A model generated the notes under the pieces. It was given only the letters and a program-made list of their open reading frames with translations, had not been told where the DNA came from and did not search any database. Made by a program: the position numbers and the translations under genes. Positions 26,728 to 35,431 of a stretch of 64,000 bases of DNA are shown one piece after another (the first letter of the stretch is position 1; each line of letters starts with the position of its first letter). Source of the stretch: Flavobacteriaceae bacterium F08102 (lineage in GTDB: Bacteria; Bacteroidota; Bacteroidia; Flavobacteriales; Flavobacteriaceae); contig JALKAY010000001.1 in the NCBI GenBank assembly GCA_023015935.1, positions 724,851-788,850 on the forward strand, read 5' to 3'.

Positions 26728-28032
26728 TTAAATGGTTCTTGTAGGGTCAAATTTTTCTAAATAATCGGCTACGCGTTTGACAAAACTACCTCCTAAAAAT
26801 CCGTCAACCACACGATGGTCAAAGGAAAGAGAAAGGTACATCATATTTCTAATGGCAATTTCATCACCCTTTTCGGTGGTTAGAACCTCAGCACGTTTTT
26901 TAATAATGCCAAAGGCCAAAATAGCTACTTCTGGTTGATTGATTATGGGTGTTCCCATGACGCTACCAAAGGTTCCTACGTTTGAAATTGTAAACGTACT
27001 TCCTTTGATGTCATCGGCAGTTAGGGCATTATTTCGAGCTTTATTTGCTAGGGAATTTACATCGGTTGCAAGTTCTTGTAAGCTTTTGCTATGGGCATTT
27101 TTTACTACAGGTACAATTAAGTTCCCAGAGGGTAGTGCGGTGGCCATGCCAACATTAATTTCGTTTTTAACAATAATGTTTTCTCCATCAACTGATGCAT
27201 TAATGTTTGGAAAATCGGCAATGGCTTTTGCGACAGCCTCGACAAATAATGGGGTAAAGGTTAGTTTTTCACCGTATTTTTTGAGAAAGTCTTCTTTGTG
27301 GGCCGTTCTCCATTGGACGAGTTCCGTTAGATCTGCTTCCACATAGGCTGTAACATGTGGAGAGGTATGCTTTGAATACACCATATGGTCGGCAATCATC
27401 TGACGCATACGATCCATTTTAATTATGGTTCCAGTGCCTTTGTCAAATTTTAATTGTGGTATGTGATAGGCGGTTGGATCAACAGGGGGTGCTTGTGTAA
27501 ACTGATAGGGTCTCCCGTCATTGAGGTACGCAAATACATCACTTTTTCGTAAGCGCCCATTGTGTCCTGTTGCTGGAATACGTGCCAATTCTTCAAAACT
27601 GATATGATGTTCCTTTGCAATGGATAATACCAACGGTGATATAAACGTGTTTGTATTGGTGCTGACCTGATTTGAACGAAGAGGTTTTGTAATTTTTTTC
27701 TTTTTCGGTGCTGGTGTTCTAGTCGTATTTTTCTCAGTATTCGTTGATTTTGTATCGGTGAGATCCGCACTTTTTACTGAGATTAACGCAATGGCTTGGC
27801 CAACGGGTATCACTTCTTTCGCTTTATGCAAAATTTTAATTAACCTGCCAGCCGCAGGAGCGGGTATTTCATTATCCACTTTATCGGTAGCTACTTCGAG
27901 TAAGGTATCTCCTTCTTCAAAAGAATCGCCTTCGGCAACAAGCCAATTGATAATCGTACCCTCACTGATACTTTCACCCATTTTGGGCATTCGTAATTCT
28001 TGTGATGATAATGGTTCTTTAGGTTTTTCCAT
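26728..28032 (-). CDS. Dihydrolipoamide acyltransferase E2 of a 2-oxoacid dehydrogenase
   Basis: This 434-residue E2 has one lipoyl domain (residues ~12-87; lipoyl lysine in LEVATDKVDNEIPAP), a linker, an E3/E1-binding domain (~130-170, SPLVLSIAKEHHISFEELAR, ATGHNGRLRKSDVFAYL) and a catalytic domain (~200-434) with the active-site motif SFDHRVVDGFLGGSFV. This is the standard one-lipoyl-domain form of branched-chain-type complexes. It moves acyl groups to CoA. It is the first gene of the operon; a TAAATTTG promoter element and a palindromic site shared with the paaE promoter lie upstream, which predicts control by the TetR regulator at 40214. Confidence 0.94.
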   Translation of the reverse strand: MEKPKEPLSSQELRMPKMGESISEGTIINWLVAEGDSFEEGDTLLEVATDKVDNEIPAPAAGRLIKILHKAKEVIPVGQAIALISVKSADLTDTKSTNTEKNTTRTPAPKKKKITKPLRSNQVSTNTNTFISPLVLSIAKEHHISFEELARIPATGHNGRLRKSDVFAYLNDGRPYQFTQAPPVDPTAYHIPQLKFDKGTGTIIKMDRMRQMIADHMVYSKHTSPHVTAYVEADLTELVQWRTAHKEDFLKKYGEKLTFTPLFVEAVAKAIADFPNINASVDGENIIVKNEINVGMATALPSGNLIVPVVKNAHSKSLQELATDVNSLANKARNNALTADDIKGSTFTISNVGTFGSVMGTPIINQPEVAILAFGIIKKRAEVLTTEKGDEIAIRNMMYLSLSFDHRVVDGFLGGSFVKRVADYLEKFDPTRTI

Positions 28033-28069
28033 TGCGTTTATTGATTCTTTAACAACACATCGTGTTGCG

Positions 28070-28077
28070 CAAATTTA
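28070..28077 (-). promoter_or_regulatory. -7 element TAAATTTG of the E2-ilvE-E1 operon
   Basis: On the minus strand the octamer fits TAnnTTTG exactly, 37 bp before the E2 ATG. The -33 position, 17 bp further upstream, is a TTAG that falls inside the palindrome 28094-28109. Confidence 0.6.
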
Positions 28078-28093
28078 AACAATTTTTCGAATA

Positions 28094-28109
28094 ACTAACG
28101 TTTGTTAGT
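28094..28109. promoter_or_regulatory. Predicted TetR (PaaR-like) operator before the E2-ilvE-E1 operon
   Basis: ACTAACGTTTGTTAGT is a near-perfect palindrome with GT at the two positions where the site at 40154-40169 has AA; the other 14 bases are identical. It covers the expected -33 region of the E2 promoter, a position that suits a repressor. It fits 9 of 10 defined bases of the CNAACGNNCGTTNG consensus known for the TetR-type PaaR of Thermus. Confidence 0.7.
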
Positions 28110-28113
28110 TAAA

Positions 28114-28140
28114 TACCCCCGTCAAGTAGTTGACGGGGTA
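28114..28140 (-). terminator. Terminator hairpin at the end of the paa operon
   Basis: The arms TACCCCCGTCAA and TTGACGGGGTA pair with one bulged C around GTAG. It begins 2 bp after the paaY stop. The downstream T-run on the minus strand is poor (TATTTAACT), so termination may be incomplete and some paa transcripts may run into E2. Confidence 0.6.
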
Positions 28141-28142
28141 TG

Positions 28143-28739
28143 TTAGGATTTCATAAAGTTTTTTAAGGTTTCGTAGGTTTCTTCTTGAATTTTCATAGTG
28201 TCTGGTACCTCGCTAAGGGGGTCTACGGCTTCAAGGGATTCATGACATTCTTTAGGTAACTGTTGATAGAGTTTAGTTCCTTTTGTCTTCCAAGCGATCA
28301 TTTCATCGCTTACCGTTTTAATAATTTTAGCCGGATTTCCTACCACTAAACTCCGTTTAGGAATTTTGGTTTCTGCTTTGATAAATGACATTGCGCCTAC
28401 GATACTTTCGTCACCAATCAATACATCATCCATGATGACAGAATTCATGCCAATTAAGCAGTTACGTCCTAAATTTGCACCGTGAATTACGGCTCCATGA
28501 CCAACATGTGCCCCTTCATGTAAGGTGATTGATTTTCCAGGAAACATATGTACGGTACAATTTTCCTGTACATTAACACCATCTTCTAAGATAATTTGCC
28601 CCCAATCTCCTCGGATTGCAGCGCCTGGACCGATATAACAGTTTTTACCAATAATGACGTTTCCTGTAACGGCTGCTTGGGGGTGTACAAAACTCGATTC
28701 GTGTACTACAGGCGTATAACTTTTAAATCGGTATATCAT
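28143..28739 (-). CDS. paaY: PaaY: hexapeptide-repeat thioesterase/carbonic-anhydrase-like protein
   Basis: This 198-residue left-handed beta-helix protein has hexapeptide repeats (residues ~18-130: AAVTGNVIIGKNCYIGPGAA, HVGHGAVIHGANLGRNCLIG) and three histidines that fit the gamma-carbonic anhydrase metal site (VHMFPG, HVGHGAVIHG). The tail (GNPAKIIKTVSDEMIAWKTK) matches PaaY of phenylacetate clusters, a thioesterase that clears inhibitory CoA thioesters formed by the pathway. It is the last gene of the paa operon, 3 bp after the hydratase. Confidence 0.9.
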   Translation of the reverse strand: MIYRFKSYTPVVHESSFVHPQAAVTGNVIIGKNCYIGPGAAIRGDWGQIILEDGVNVQENCTVHMFPGKSITLHEGAHVGHGAVIHGANLGRNCLIGMNSVIMDDVLIGDESIVGAMSFIKAETKIPKRSLVVGNPAKIIKTVSDEMIAWKTKGTKLYQQLPKECHESLEAVDPLSEVPDTMKIQEETYETLKNFMKS

Positions 28740-28742
28740 AAG

Positions 28743-29495
28743 TTATTTAAAGGTTTTTAATTTTGCTTTAGTAAATTCACTTAGCACAAGACGCCCGCTA
28801 ATCTGCGCGCGTTCTGCTAATAATTCATCCCAGTTTTCGGTACCTTTCCAGAACATTTGTTTCATTTCACGCATAGCTTCGGGATTGTAGGTGCACAAAT
28901 GTTGAGCAAAGGCAAGGACAGCTTCATCTAGTGCAGTTGTGCTTTCGTAGACCTGTGCATACAACCCTTTTTGTTGTGCCCAATCAGGCGAATAAAAGGT
29001 GTTGGCATCGATGGCAATTTGTGACATGCCAGCAAGTCCTATTTTACGTTCTATGGCTGGGCCAACCACGAAGGGGCCAATCCCTAAGTTGAGTTCACTT
29101 AGTTTAATGCTGGCAAATTTAGTAGCCATACAGTAATCGGTTGAAGCTGCCAGTCCAACACCGCCTCCTACTGTTTTTCCTTGAATGCGTCCGATGATAA
29201 ATTTTGGGCATTTACGCATGGCGTTAATCACCTTGGCGAAACCAGAAAAGAAAATTTGTCCAGTTTCGGCATCTTTGATATTGACTAATTCTTTAAAACT
29301 AGCTCCTGCACAAAAGGTGCGATCGCCACCAGATTTTAGAATTATTACTTTGACTTCATCATTATCACCTGCTTTGGTGATGGTTTGACGCAATTTTTCT
29401 AAAATATCTCCTGGAAGTGAATTGTGTGCAGGGTGAAAGAATTCAATGGTTGCTATTGAATCTTGTATTGTTTGTTTTACATATGGTTGTGTCAT
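28743..29495 (-). CDS. Enoyl-CoA hydratase/isomerase family protein of the paa operon (PaaF-like)
   Basis: This 250-residue crotonase has the oxyanion-hole segments FCAGASFKEL and IQGKTVGGGVGLAASTDYCM, and ASIKLSELNLGIGPFVVGPA at the position of the usual catalytic Glu. Within the paa pathway the natural role is hydration of 2,3-dehydroadipyl-CoA (PaaF), as paaG is encoded separately at 35432; sequence alone cannot prove this. It lies 3 bp upstream of paaY and 146 bp downstream of paaZ. Confidence 0.82.
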   Translation of the reverse strand: MTQPYVKQTIQDSIATIEFFHPAHNSLPGDILEKLRQTITKAGDNDEVKVIILKSGGDRTFCAGASFKELVNIKDAETGQIFFSGFAKVINAMRKCPKFIIGRIQGKTVGGGVGLAASTDYCMATKFASIKLSELNLGIGPFVVGPAIERKIGLAGMSQIAIDANTFYSPDWAQQKGLYAQVYESTTALDEAVLAFAQHLCTYNPEAMREMKQMFWKGTENWDELLAERAQISGRLVLSEFTKAKLKTFK

Positions 29496-29507
29496 TACGC
29501 TTGTGTG

Positions 29508-29525
29508 CTCCCGCGTAAACGGGAG
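29508..29525 (-). repeat. Small hairpin in the paaZ-hydratase intergenic region
   Basis: CTCCCG and CGGGAG pair around a CGTAAA loop, 12 bp before the hydratase start and inside the 146-bp gap between paaZ and the hydratase gene. There is no T-run, so it looks like an mRNA stability or processing structure rather than a terminator. Confidence 0.45.
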
Positions 29526-29641
29526 TCTATTTTCTTGTTAAACTTATAATTCTAACGATTCATTGCTTCAAATGTGATATTTTTATTTGGCTAACCACTA
29601 TCTCATTGTTTATTATCGTGAGTGCGTTGAACAGTGTGAGT

Positions 29642-32140
29642 TTAGATAAGTCCAAACTGTTCAAAATGATGGTTGAGGTGTTTACGTTCTAATAAATACC
29701 ATTCGTATCTATTCAATGCTCCAAAAACGATATTGTTTAATTTGGCATTTGGGTGTTCTTTGAAATACTGTAAATAGGCTTCCCGTTCTTTTTTAAATTC
29801 AGCAATGGCCGTTGCTAAGTCGGGATGTTTTAAGCTATCTAAGGTATCTTTTTCCATTAAAGGAAAATTAGAATTTTTAGGGAATGGATTGTAGTCATAA
29901 AGGCTAGCGTGGACTTTCTCCAGTATTTTCTCGGGGGTAGCTACTTCGAAATCTTGCACCGAACCGTTCGCGATTTTATAAGTAAACGCTAAATGTTCTA
30001 TCATGTGTTGTGGTGTCATGATTCCCCACTTTGGTTTCATGTTCGGAGTGAGTTTAGCTAAACATTCGGCAATTTTTTCTTCGGTCATTTCCACTAAGGT
30101 GGTTAGTTTTTTTTGTACCATGGTTAATATTGTGGCAACGGCTACCAGTTCATCTTCAGCATCAAAAACTTCTACAAACCATTTCACAATTCCACTGGGA
30201 TGCTCAGCGCCTGATACATCGCGATCTACTTTTTGTTTACATGTCAATCGAACGTACACCGTATCATTGTGATAAAGTGGTCGTAAAAATCGACAGTCTT
30301 CAAGTCCATAATTCGCTGAAACGGGGCCTTTATTTGGATAAACAAATAGTCCCGCAGCGGCCGAAATTATAAAGTAGCCATGTGCTGTACGTTTTTCAAA
30401 GATACTTCCGTCGAGTGAGGTGATGTCTGTATGGGCATAAAAATGATCCCATGTTAGGTTGGCGAAATTGATAATGTCAGTATCGGTAAATGTTCGTTTA
30501 TGTGTTTTTAACGACATGCCTGGTTCAATATCTTCCCAGTGGTATTTGAAGGGGTGCTGTGAACTTTCCTTATACGCTGCATTGGCTTGGTAAATTCCTG
30601 TGATTTCTGTTAGCGTTGTTGGAGATCCTTGTATGGCAGTACGTTGTAAATAATGTTTGATACCACGCATGCCTCCCATTTCTTCTCCGCCTCCAGCACG
30701 TCCTGGACCACCGTGAACTAAACTTGGCAGCGGAGATCCGTGACCTGTACTTTGTTTTGCACTTTCGCGGTTTAATACGAGGATTCGTCCGTGATGTGAA
30801 GCAGCATTAATGACATAATCTTTGGCGATATTATCATCGGCGGTTGCAATGGTTGATACCAATGATCCTTTACCCATTTGTGCAAGGGTGATGGCTTCAT
30901 CTAAAGATTTATAGGGCATAAGTGTGCTTACTGGACCAAAAGCCTCTGTTTCGTGAACGGCTAAATTTTTAAAAGGAAGGTCTTCCCTTAGAAGCACTGG
31001 ACGCATAAAAGCGCCTTTGTTGGCATCTGCTCCTATAGCTTCAACTGGTTCTAAAGAACCATACACCATTTGGGCTGTTTTAGTGAGTTCACTAATGCGT
31101 TCGTGTACTTCGTTGACTTGATCATGAGAAACTAAAGCACCCATGCGGACTTCTTTTAAGCGTGGATCGCCAATGGTAATTTTATGAAGACTGTTAGCTA
31201 ATGCGGTTTGAACGTCATCTATGTATTTTTCAGGAACAATGATACGTCGAATAGCCGTACATTTTTGACCACATTTTACCGTCATTTCATTGCGTACTTC
31301 TTTAATAAACAGGGCAAATTCTGGAGTATTCGGTCCTGCATCTTCTCCTAATATAGCCGCATTTAATGAGTCGGCTTCCATGGTAAATGGAACTGATTCT
31401 TCAATGATTCTAGGGTGTGCTTTTAGCATTTTTCCTGTGGTAGCAGACCCTGTAAAAGTGACTACATCTTGAGAATCAACGGTGTCGAGAATTGAACGCG
31501 CAGATCCGGTGATTAATTGCAACGCTCCTTCAGGTAGAATGTTTGAGGCAATAATTTCTTTTACCACAGCTTCTGTTAAAAATGAGGTGTTTGTAGCAGG
31601 TTTAACAATTGCTGGTACCCCAGCCATCCAGTTAACCGCACATTTTTCTAACATTCCCCATACTGGAAAATTAAAGGCATTGATATGGATAGCAACCCCG
31701 CGTTTGGGCACCATGATATGATGCGCCATAAAACGACCTCCTTTTGATAAATCGATAGGATCACCTTCTACGTGATATGATTGATTAGGGAAAAGTTTAC
31801 GCAAGGAGGCATTGGCAAATAAATTTCCAAACCCACCTTCAATATCAATCCAGCTATCTATACGGGTTGCACCCGTTCGATAACTTAGTTCGTAAAAAGC
31901 TTCTTTCCGTTTGGTCAGATGTAAGGCCAATTTTTTAAGCATATTTCCGCGTTCTTGGAAGGTCATTTTTCGTAAAACTTCTCCGCCTTTTGAGCGTCCG
32001 TATGCGACTATTTCTTCAAAGTTTAATCCTTCTGTATCTGAAAGTGCAATTACTTCACCAGTAATGGCGTCGTAAAGAGGGATTCCAGGACCTGTACCTT
32101 CTGTCCAAGCTCCATGAATATAGTTTTGTAATTTTCTCAT
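29642..32140 (-). CDS. paaZ: PaaZ: bifunctional ring-opening enzyme with an extra C-terminal DinB-like domain
   Basis: PaaZ hydrolyses oxepin-CoA and oxidises the resulting semialdehyde. Residues ~1-510 are an NAD(P) aldehyde dehydrogenase with catalytic Cys in MTVKCGQKCTAIRRI. Residues ~530-675 are the MaoC-type hydratase (NFANLTWDHFYAHTD, with Asp and His as catalytic pair; KRTAHGYFIISAAAGLF). E. coli PaaZ stops about there (681 residues). Here the protein is 832 residues, with a further domain (~680-832) that reads MTPQHMIEHLAFTYKIANG and ends RYEWYLLERKHLNHHFEQFG, like a DUF1569/DinB four-helix bundle. The frame is continuous, so this is a true fusion. Confidence 0.93.
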   Translation of the reverse strand: MRKLQNYIHGAWTEGTGPGIPLYDAITGEVIALSDTEGLNFEEIVAYGRSKGGEVLRKMTFQERGNMLKKLALHLTKRKEAFYELSYRTGATRIDSWIDIEGGFGNLFANASLRKLFPNQSYHVEGDPIDLSKGGRFMAHHIMVPKRGVAIHINAFNFPVWGMLEKCAVNWMAGVPAIVKPATNTSFLTEAVVKEIIASNILPEGALQLITGSARSILDTVDSQDVVTFTGSATTGKMLKAHPRIIEESVPFTMEADSLNAAILGEDAGPNTPEFALFIKEVRNEMTVKCGQKCTAIRRIIVPEKYIDDVQTALANSLHKITIGDPRLKEVRMGALVSHDQVNEVHERISELTKTAQMVYGSLEPVEAIGADANKGAFMRPVLLREDLPFKNLAVHETEAFGPVSTLMPYKSLDEAITLAQMGKGSLVSTIATADDNIAKDYVINAASHHGRILVLNRESAKQSTGHGSPLPSLVHGGPGRAGGGEEMGGMRGIKHYLQRTAIQGSPTTLTEITGIYQANAAYKESSQHPFKYHWEDIEPGMSLKTHKRTFTDTDIINFANLTWDHFYAHTDITSLDGSIFEKRTAHGYFIISAAAGLFVYPNKGPVSANYGLEDCRFLRPLYHNDTVYVRLTCKQKVDRDVSGAEHPSGIVKWFVEVFDAEDELVAVATILTMVQKKLTTLVEMTEEKIAECLAKLTPNMKPKWGIMTPQHMIEHLAFTYKIANGSVQDFEVATPEKILEKVHASLYDYNPFPKNSNFPLMEKDTLDSLKHPDLATAIAEFKKEREAYLQYFKEHPNAKLNNIVFGALNRYEWYLLERKHLNHHFEQFGLI

Positions 32141-32176
32141 TTTCTTTATCGTTTATTTTAAACCCAAGTGGTTTTA

Positions 32177-33382
32177 TTATACGCGTTCAATTATAGCCGC
32201 ATAACCTTGTCCTACCCCTATACACATCGTTATTAAGGCATAACGTTTTTGTTGTTCTTTTAATTCAAGTGCTGCGGTATAGGCTAACCTGGCTCCTGTC
32301 ACACCGAGTGGATGTCCGATAGCAATGGCGCCGCCATTTGGATTTATTCGAGGATCGTTATCGGCTAAGCCCCATGCTCTTATACAGGCTAATGCTTGGG
32401 CGGCAAAGGCCTCATTGAGTTCAATGACATCTATATCGTCCATGCTTAATCCAGCTTTTGCTAGTGCTTTGTTTGATGCTTCCACAGGACCAATGCCCAT
32501 GATACGAGGTTCAACCCCTACTACTGCAGAGCTGACAATCCTAGCGAGAGGTGTTAAGTTGTGTTTTTTAACTGCGGCATCAGAAGCAATAATGGTTGCA
32601 GCAGCACCATCGTTTAACCCTGAAGAGTTCCCTGCTGTAACACTTCCTCCTTCCTTTTTAAAGGCAGGTCGTAGTTTTGCAAGAACCTCTAAACAGGTAG
32701 AGGGCTTGATAAATTCATCTTTAGAAAATTGGATAGGATCTTTTTTTCGTTGGGGAATTTCAACTGGAACAATTTCTTTAGCGAGTCGTCCGTTTTCTTG
32801 TGCTTTGCTTGCTTTCATTTGTGACCAGTAGGCAAATGCATCTTGATCTTCTCGTGCGATGTTGTATTTTTCTACGAGATTTTCAGCGGTATTTCCCATT
32901 CCATCTGTACCGTATTTAGCGTGCATTTTAGGATTGATAAACCGCCATCCAAAGGTGGAATCATATAACTTAGCATCTCCGCCAAAAGCAGAAGACGGTT
33001 TTGCCATGACATAAGGGCCGCGGGTCATATTTTCGACCCCACCAGCAATAAAGAGATCTCCGTCCCCTGCCTTGATGGCTCTGTTTGCATGGATGACTGC
33101 TGATAGACCTGAACTACATAAGCGATTAACAGTCTCTCCTGGTACGGTATACGGTAAACCTGCTAACAGGGCCGACATCCGTGCTACATTGCGATTGTCT
33201 TCTCCCGCTTGATTGGCACACCCCATGATGACATCGTCGTATGCATCTAAGGGGATGTTTGGGTTTTTATCGGTTACTGCTTTAATGACTAAGGCTCCTA
33301 AATCGTCTGTACGAATGGTTGATAATGTACCTTTATAATTTCCTATGGGCGTTCTGATGCCGTCTATGATGTATGCGTTCAT
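32177..33382 (-). CDS. paaJ: 3-oxoadipyl-CoA/3-oxo-5,6-dehydrosuberyl-CoA thiolase
   Basis: This 401-residue thiolase cleaves two intermediates of the phenylacetyl-CoA pathway to release acetyl-CoA and succinyl-CoA. The nucleophile Cys is in VNRLCSSGLSAVIHANRAI; GGVENMTRGPYVM is the covering loop; later motifs are ELNEAFAAQALACIRAWGL, NGGAIAIGHPLGVTGAR (His) and ITMCIGVGQGYA (second Cys). I start at ATG 33382 (MNAYIIDGIRTPIG), the usual thiolase N-terminus; the open frame runs 49 codons further up through low-quality sequence with no thiolase character. Confidence 0.94.
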   Translation of the reverse strand: MNAYIIDGIRTPIGNYKGTLSTIRTDDLGALVIKAVTDKNPNIPLDAYDDVIMGCANQAGEDNRNVARMSALLAGLPYTVPGETVNRLCSSGLSAVIHANRAIKAGDGDLFIAGGVENMTRGPYVMAKPSSAFGGDAKLYDSTFGWRFINPKMHAKYGTDGMGNTAENLVEKYNIAREDQDAFAYWSQMKASKAQENGRLAKEIVPVEIPQRKKDPIQFSKDEFIKPSTCLEVLAKLRPAFKKEGGSVTAGNSSGLNDGAAATIIASDAAVKKHNLTPLARIVSSAVVGVEPRIMGIGPVEASNKALAKAGLSMDDIDVIELNEAFAAQALACIRAWGLADNDPRINPNGGAIAIGHPLGVTGARLAYTAALELKEQQKRYALITMCIGVGQGYAAIIERV

Positions 33383-33806
33383 ATTTATTTTTGATTTACG
33401 ATTCGAGATAGTTGATTTTTGATTTTGACATCTGTCATCTGAATTAAATTTTAGTTTTGCCGAAGCTGTTTTAATACTCACGACAAATATGGATATGAGT
33501 TCGTCATTTTCAACGTGTAATTTATCCAAGTATGTTTGTTCATTTATTAGATTAGCTCCTTTTGAATTTTAAATTAATCAGGCATTCACTTAGTTTTTTT
33601 AAACATAGTTTCATTTTGTGAATAAAATCTCTTGATGATTTCCCAGCTCTTGCTTCCCCGTAGTTTAATTCGGATGAAGTGGCCGATCTAATACGTTGTT
33701 TTGCCAAATGTTCAGAGGTAAATTTTATTAGTCATTACTCTCGTTGGTTTGTCTTCACATTACATTTTTTATTCAAGTTACAAATTCAACAATCAACTAT
33801 CCTCAG
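33383..33806. other. 424-bp gap inside the paa operon, no supported gene
   Basis: The gap separates paaI from paaJ, while most neighbouring paa genes are less than 170 bp apart. It carries degenerate TTTTTGATTT tracts near 33390-33430 and a CAACAATCAACTATC-type tract near 33785-33800, similar in style to the tandem repeat inside the E1 gene. A short plus-strand open frame that enters paaI (33679-33948) has no recognisable product. I saw no clear TAnnTTTG on the minus strand here. Confidence 0.5.
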
Positions 33807-34217
33807 CTATTCTTCTTCCCAATTTTTACTTGTTCTATACACAACGCCTTTAAATAAGGCTACTAACTCGTCGCCTCGTTTTACTTCAATGATGTTAAAG
33901 CCCAATTTAGTATTCACTTTTTCAATTATCGATTCAGCGGTAATATAATCGCCTTCGTTTAGTGCTTCAATATGATTAATACTTGTTTCAATGGACACTG
34001 CAAATTTACCATGGGTATTTGCGGCAAAACCAAAAGCCGTGTCAGCTAAGGAATAGCTTATGCCTCCATGGGCTTTATGCATGCTGTTGAGCATTTCTTT
34101 GCGTACAGTCATCCCTACTTTTACGTGGCCTACCTCGGCGATTAAGATTTCAATACCCAACCATTGGCTATAGGCATCTTGACTGAGCATTTTATACGGT
34201 ATTTTTTCTCCTAACAT
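33807..34217 (-). CDS. paaI: PaaI: hotdog-fold acyl-CoA thioesterase
   Basis: This 136-residue hotdog thioesterase hydrolyses ring-hydroxylated phenylacetyl-CoA and probably rescues CoA when the pathway stalls. The signature is NSMHKAHGGISYSLADTAFG, with the catalytic HGG...D arrangement, and the tail VALFKGVVYRTSKNW. Length is typical. The ATG overlaps the stop of paaH by 7 bp, which indicates translational coupling. Confidence 0.93.
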   Translation of the reverse strand: MLGEKIPYKMLSQDAYSQWLGIEILIAEVGHVKVGMTVRKEMLNSMHKAHGGISYSLADTAFGFAANTHGKFAVSIETSINHIEALNEGDYITAESIIEKVNTKLGFNIIEVKRGDELVALFKGVVYRTSKNWEEE

Positions 34218-35371
34218 AAAAAGAAAGTTTTGTGTTCGCGGTTCATTTTTCGAAGTAATGGACTACATCGATAGCGATCCTCATGATACTCATTGTATAA
34301 TGTATCGAGTTGTTCTACACACCAAGCGATGCCTTTTTCATCAGCCCAAGCCAATAATCCTTTGGGGTAATTTACGCCTTTGGTCATGGCATTATCGATA
34401 TCTTCTGCGGAAGCTATTTGTAAAAACAAGGCATCGGCAGCTTCGTTGATTAGCATCACGAGTACGCGTTCAAAAATACGTTGTGCTAATTTTTGGTCTG
34501 GGTTTGGTGTTGGTATAACGGCTCCTTCGGTGTAATCATAATAGCCTTTACCTGATTTTCTCCCTAAATAGCCAGCTTCTGCATAGCGTTTTTGCGTAAA
34601 GGCTGGTTTATAACGCGGATCGTAATAAAAGGCTTCAAATACGCTTTCAGTTACTGTATAATTAACATCATTTCCGATAAAATCCATGAGTTCAAACGGT
34701 CCCATTCTAAATCCGCCCTGCGTTTTTAAGGCCGCGTCAATGGTTGCAAAGTCGGCAATACCTTCTTCATATATTCGTAAGGCTTCTCCGTAGAATGGGC
34801 GGGCAATGCGATTAACAATAAAACCGGGGGTGTCTTTTGCTACTGCTACTGTCTTATTCCACGCATTGATGGTTTTTACTACGTGTGTTAGGACACTAGG
34901 TGAGGTTTGAATGGCAGGAATAACTTCGACCAACTTCATCAATGGAGCAGGGTTAAAAAAGTGTATGCCAATACAACGTTCAGGGTAGTTTAATGAGGCG
35001 GCAATAGATGCGATAGAAAGACTTGAGGTGTTTGTGGCGATAATACAATCAGCAGCGACGTAGTTTTCTAATTCTGCGAAGACTTTTTTCTTAATGGCTA
35101 AATTTTCAATAATAGCTTCGATGGTTAGTTCGGCATCAGCGAAATCCTTTAGTGAATTGACATAGTTAATATTTGATTGGATGCGCGCTTTCTCTTCGGT
35201 GTCTATACGTCCTTTCTCAATTAATCGTGCCAATATTTTTTCTAAGGTGAATTTCGCTTTATCTAAGGCGGCTTGGTTTGTGTCGAACAGTTTAACTCGA
35301 CATCCTGCCGTTGCTGCGACTTGTGCAATTCCACTCCCCATGGTTCCAGCACCTATGATTCCTATTTTCAT
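34211..35371 (-). CDS. paaH: PaaH: 3-hydroxyadipyl-CoA dehydrogenase
   Basis: This 386-residue 3-hydroxyacyl-CoA dehydrogenase oxidises 3-hydroxyadipyl-CoA to 3-oxoadipyl-CoA with NAD. The N-terminal Rossmann motif is IGIIGAGTMGSGIAQVAATA; the catalytic His and Glu lie in CIGIHFFNPAPLMKLVEVIP; the C-terminal domain repeats occur at KDTPGFIVNRIARPFYGEAL, GGFRMGPFELMDFIGNDVNY and NEAADALFLQIASAEDIDNA. It overlaps paaI by 7 bp and follows paaG after 60 bp. Confidence 0.93.
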   Translation of the reverse strand: MKIGIIGAGTMGSGIAQVAATAGCRVKLFDTNQAALDKAKFTLEKILARLIEKGRIDTEEKARIQSNINYVNSLKDFADAELTIEAIIENLAIKKKVFAELENYVAADCIIATNTSSLSIASIAASLNYPERCIGIHFFNPAPLMKLVEVIPAIQTSPSVLTHVVKTINAWNKTVAVAKDTPGFIVNRIARPFYGEALRIYEEGIADFATIDAALKTQGGFRMGPFELMDFIGNDVNYTVTESVFEAFYYDPRYKPAFTQKRYAEAGYLGRKSGKGYYDYTEGAVIPTPNPDQKLAQRIFERVLVMLINEAADALFLQIASAEDIDNAMTKGVNYPKGLLAWADEKGIAWCVEQLDTLYNEYHEDRYRCSPLLRKMNREHKTFFLC

Positions 35372-35431
35372 TTTTTTTCTTTTTTGAATTTATAAGTAGG
35401 TCGTAAAAATTTTACATATTAGATTAATTGT

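Noticed and set aside
27758..28078. Plus-strand frame covering the E2 promoter region
   Set aside because: It is antisense to the start of E2 and crosses the predicted promoter.
33383..33529. N-terminal extension of the thiolase (49 codons)
   Set aside because: The canonical thiolase start (MNAYIIDGIRTPIG) is at 33382; the extension passes through repeat-like non-coding DNA.
33679..33948. Plus-strand frame across the end of paaI
   Set aside because: It runs antisense into paaI and has no recognisable product.
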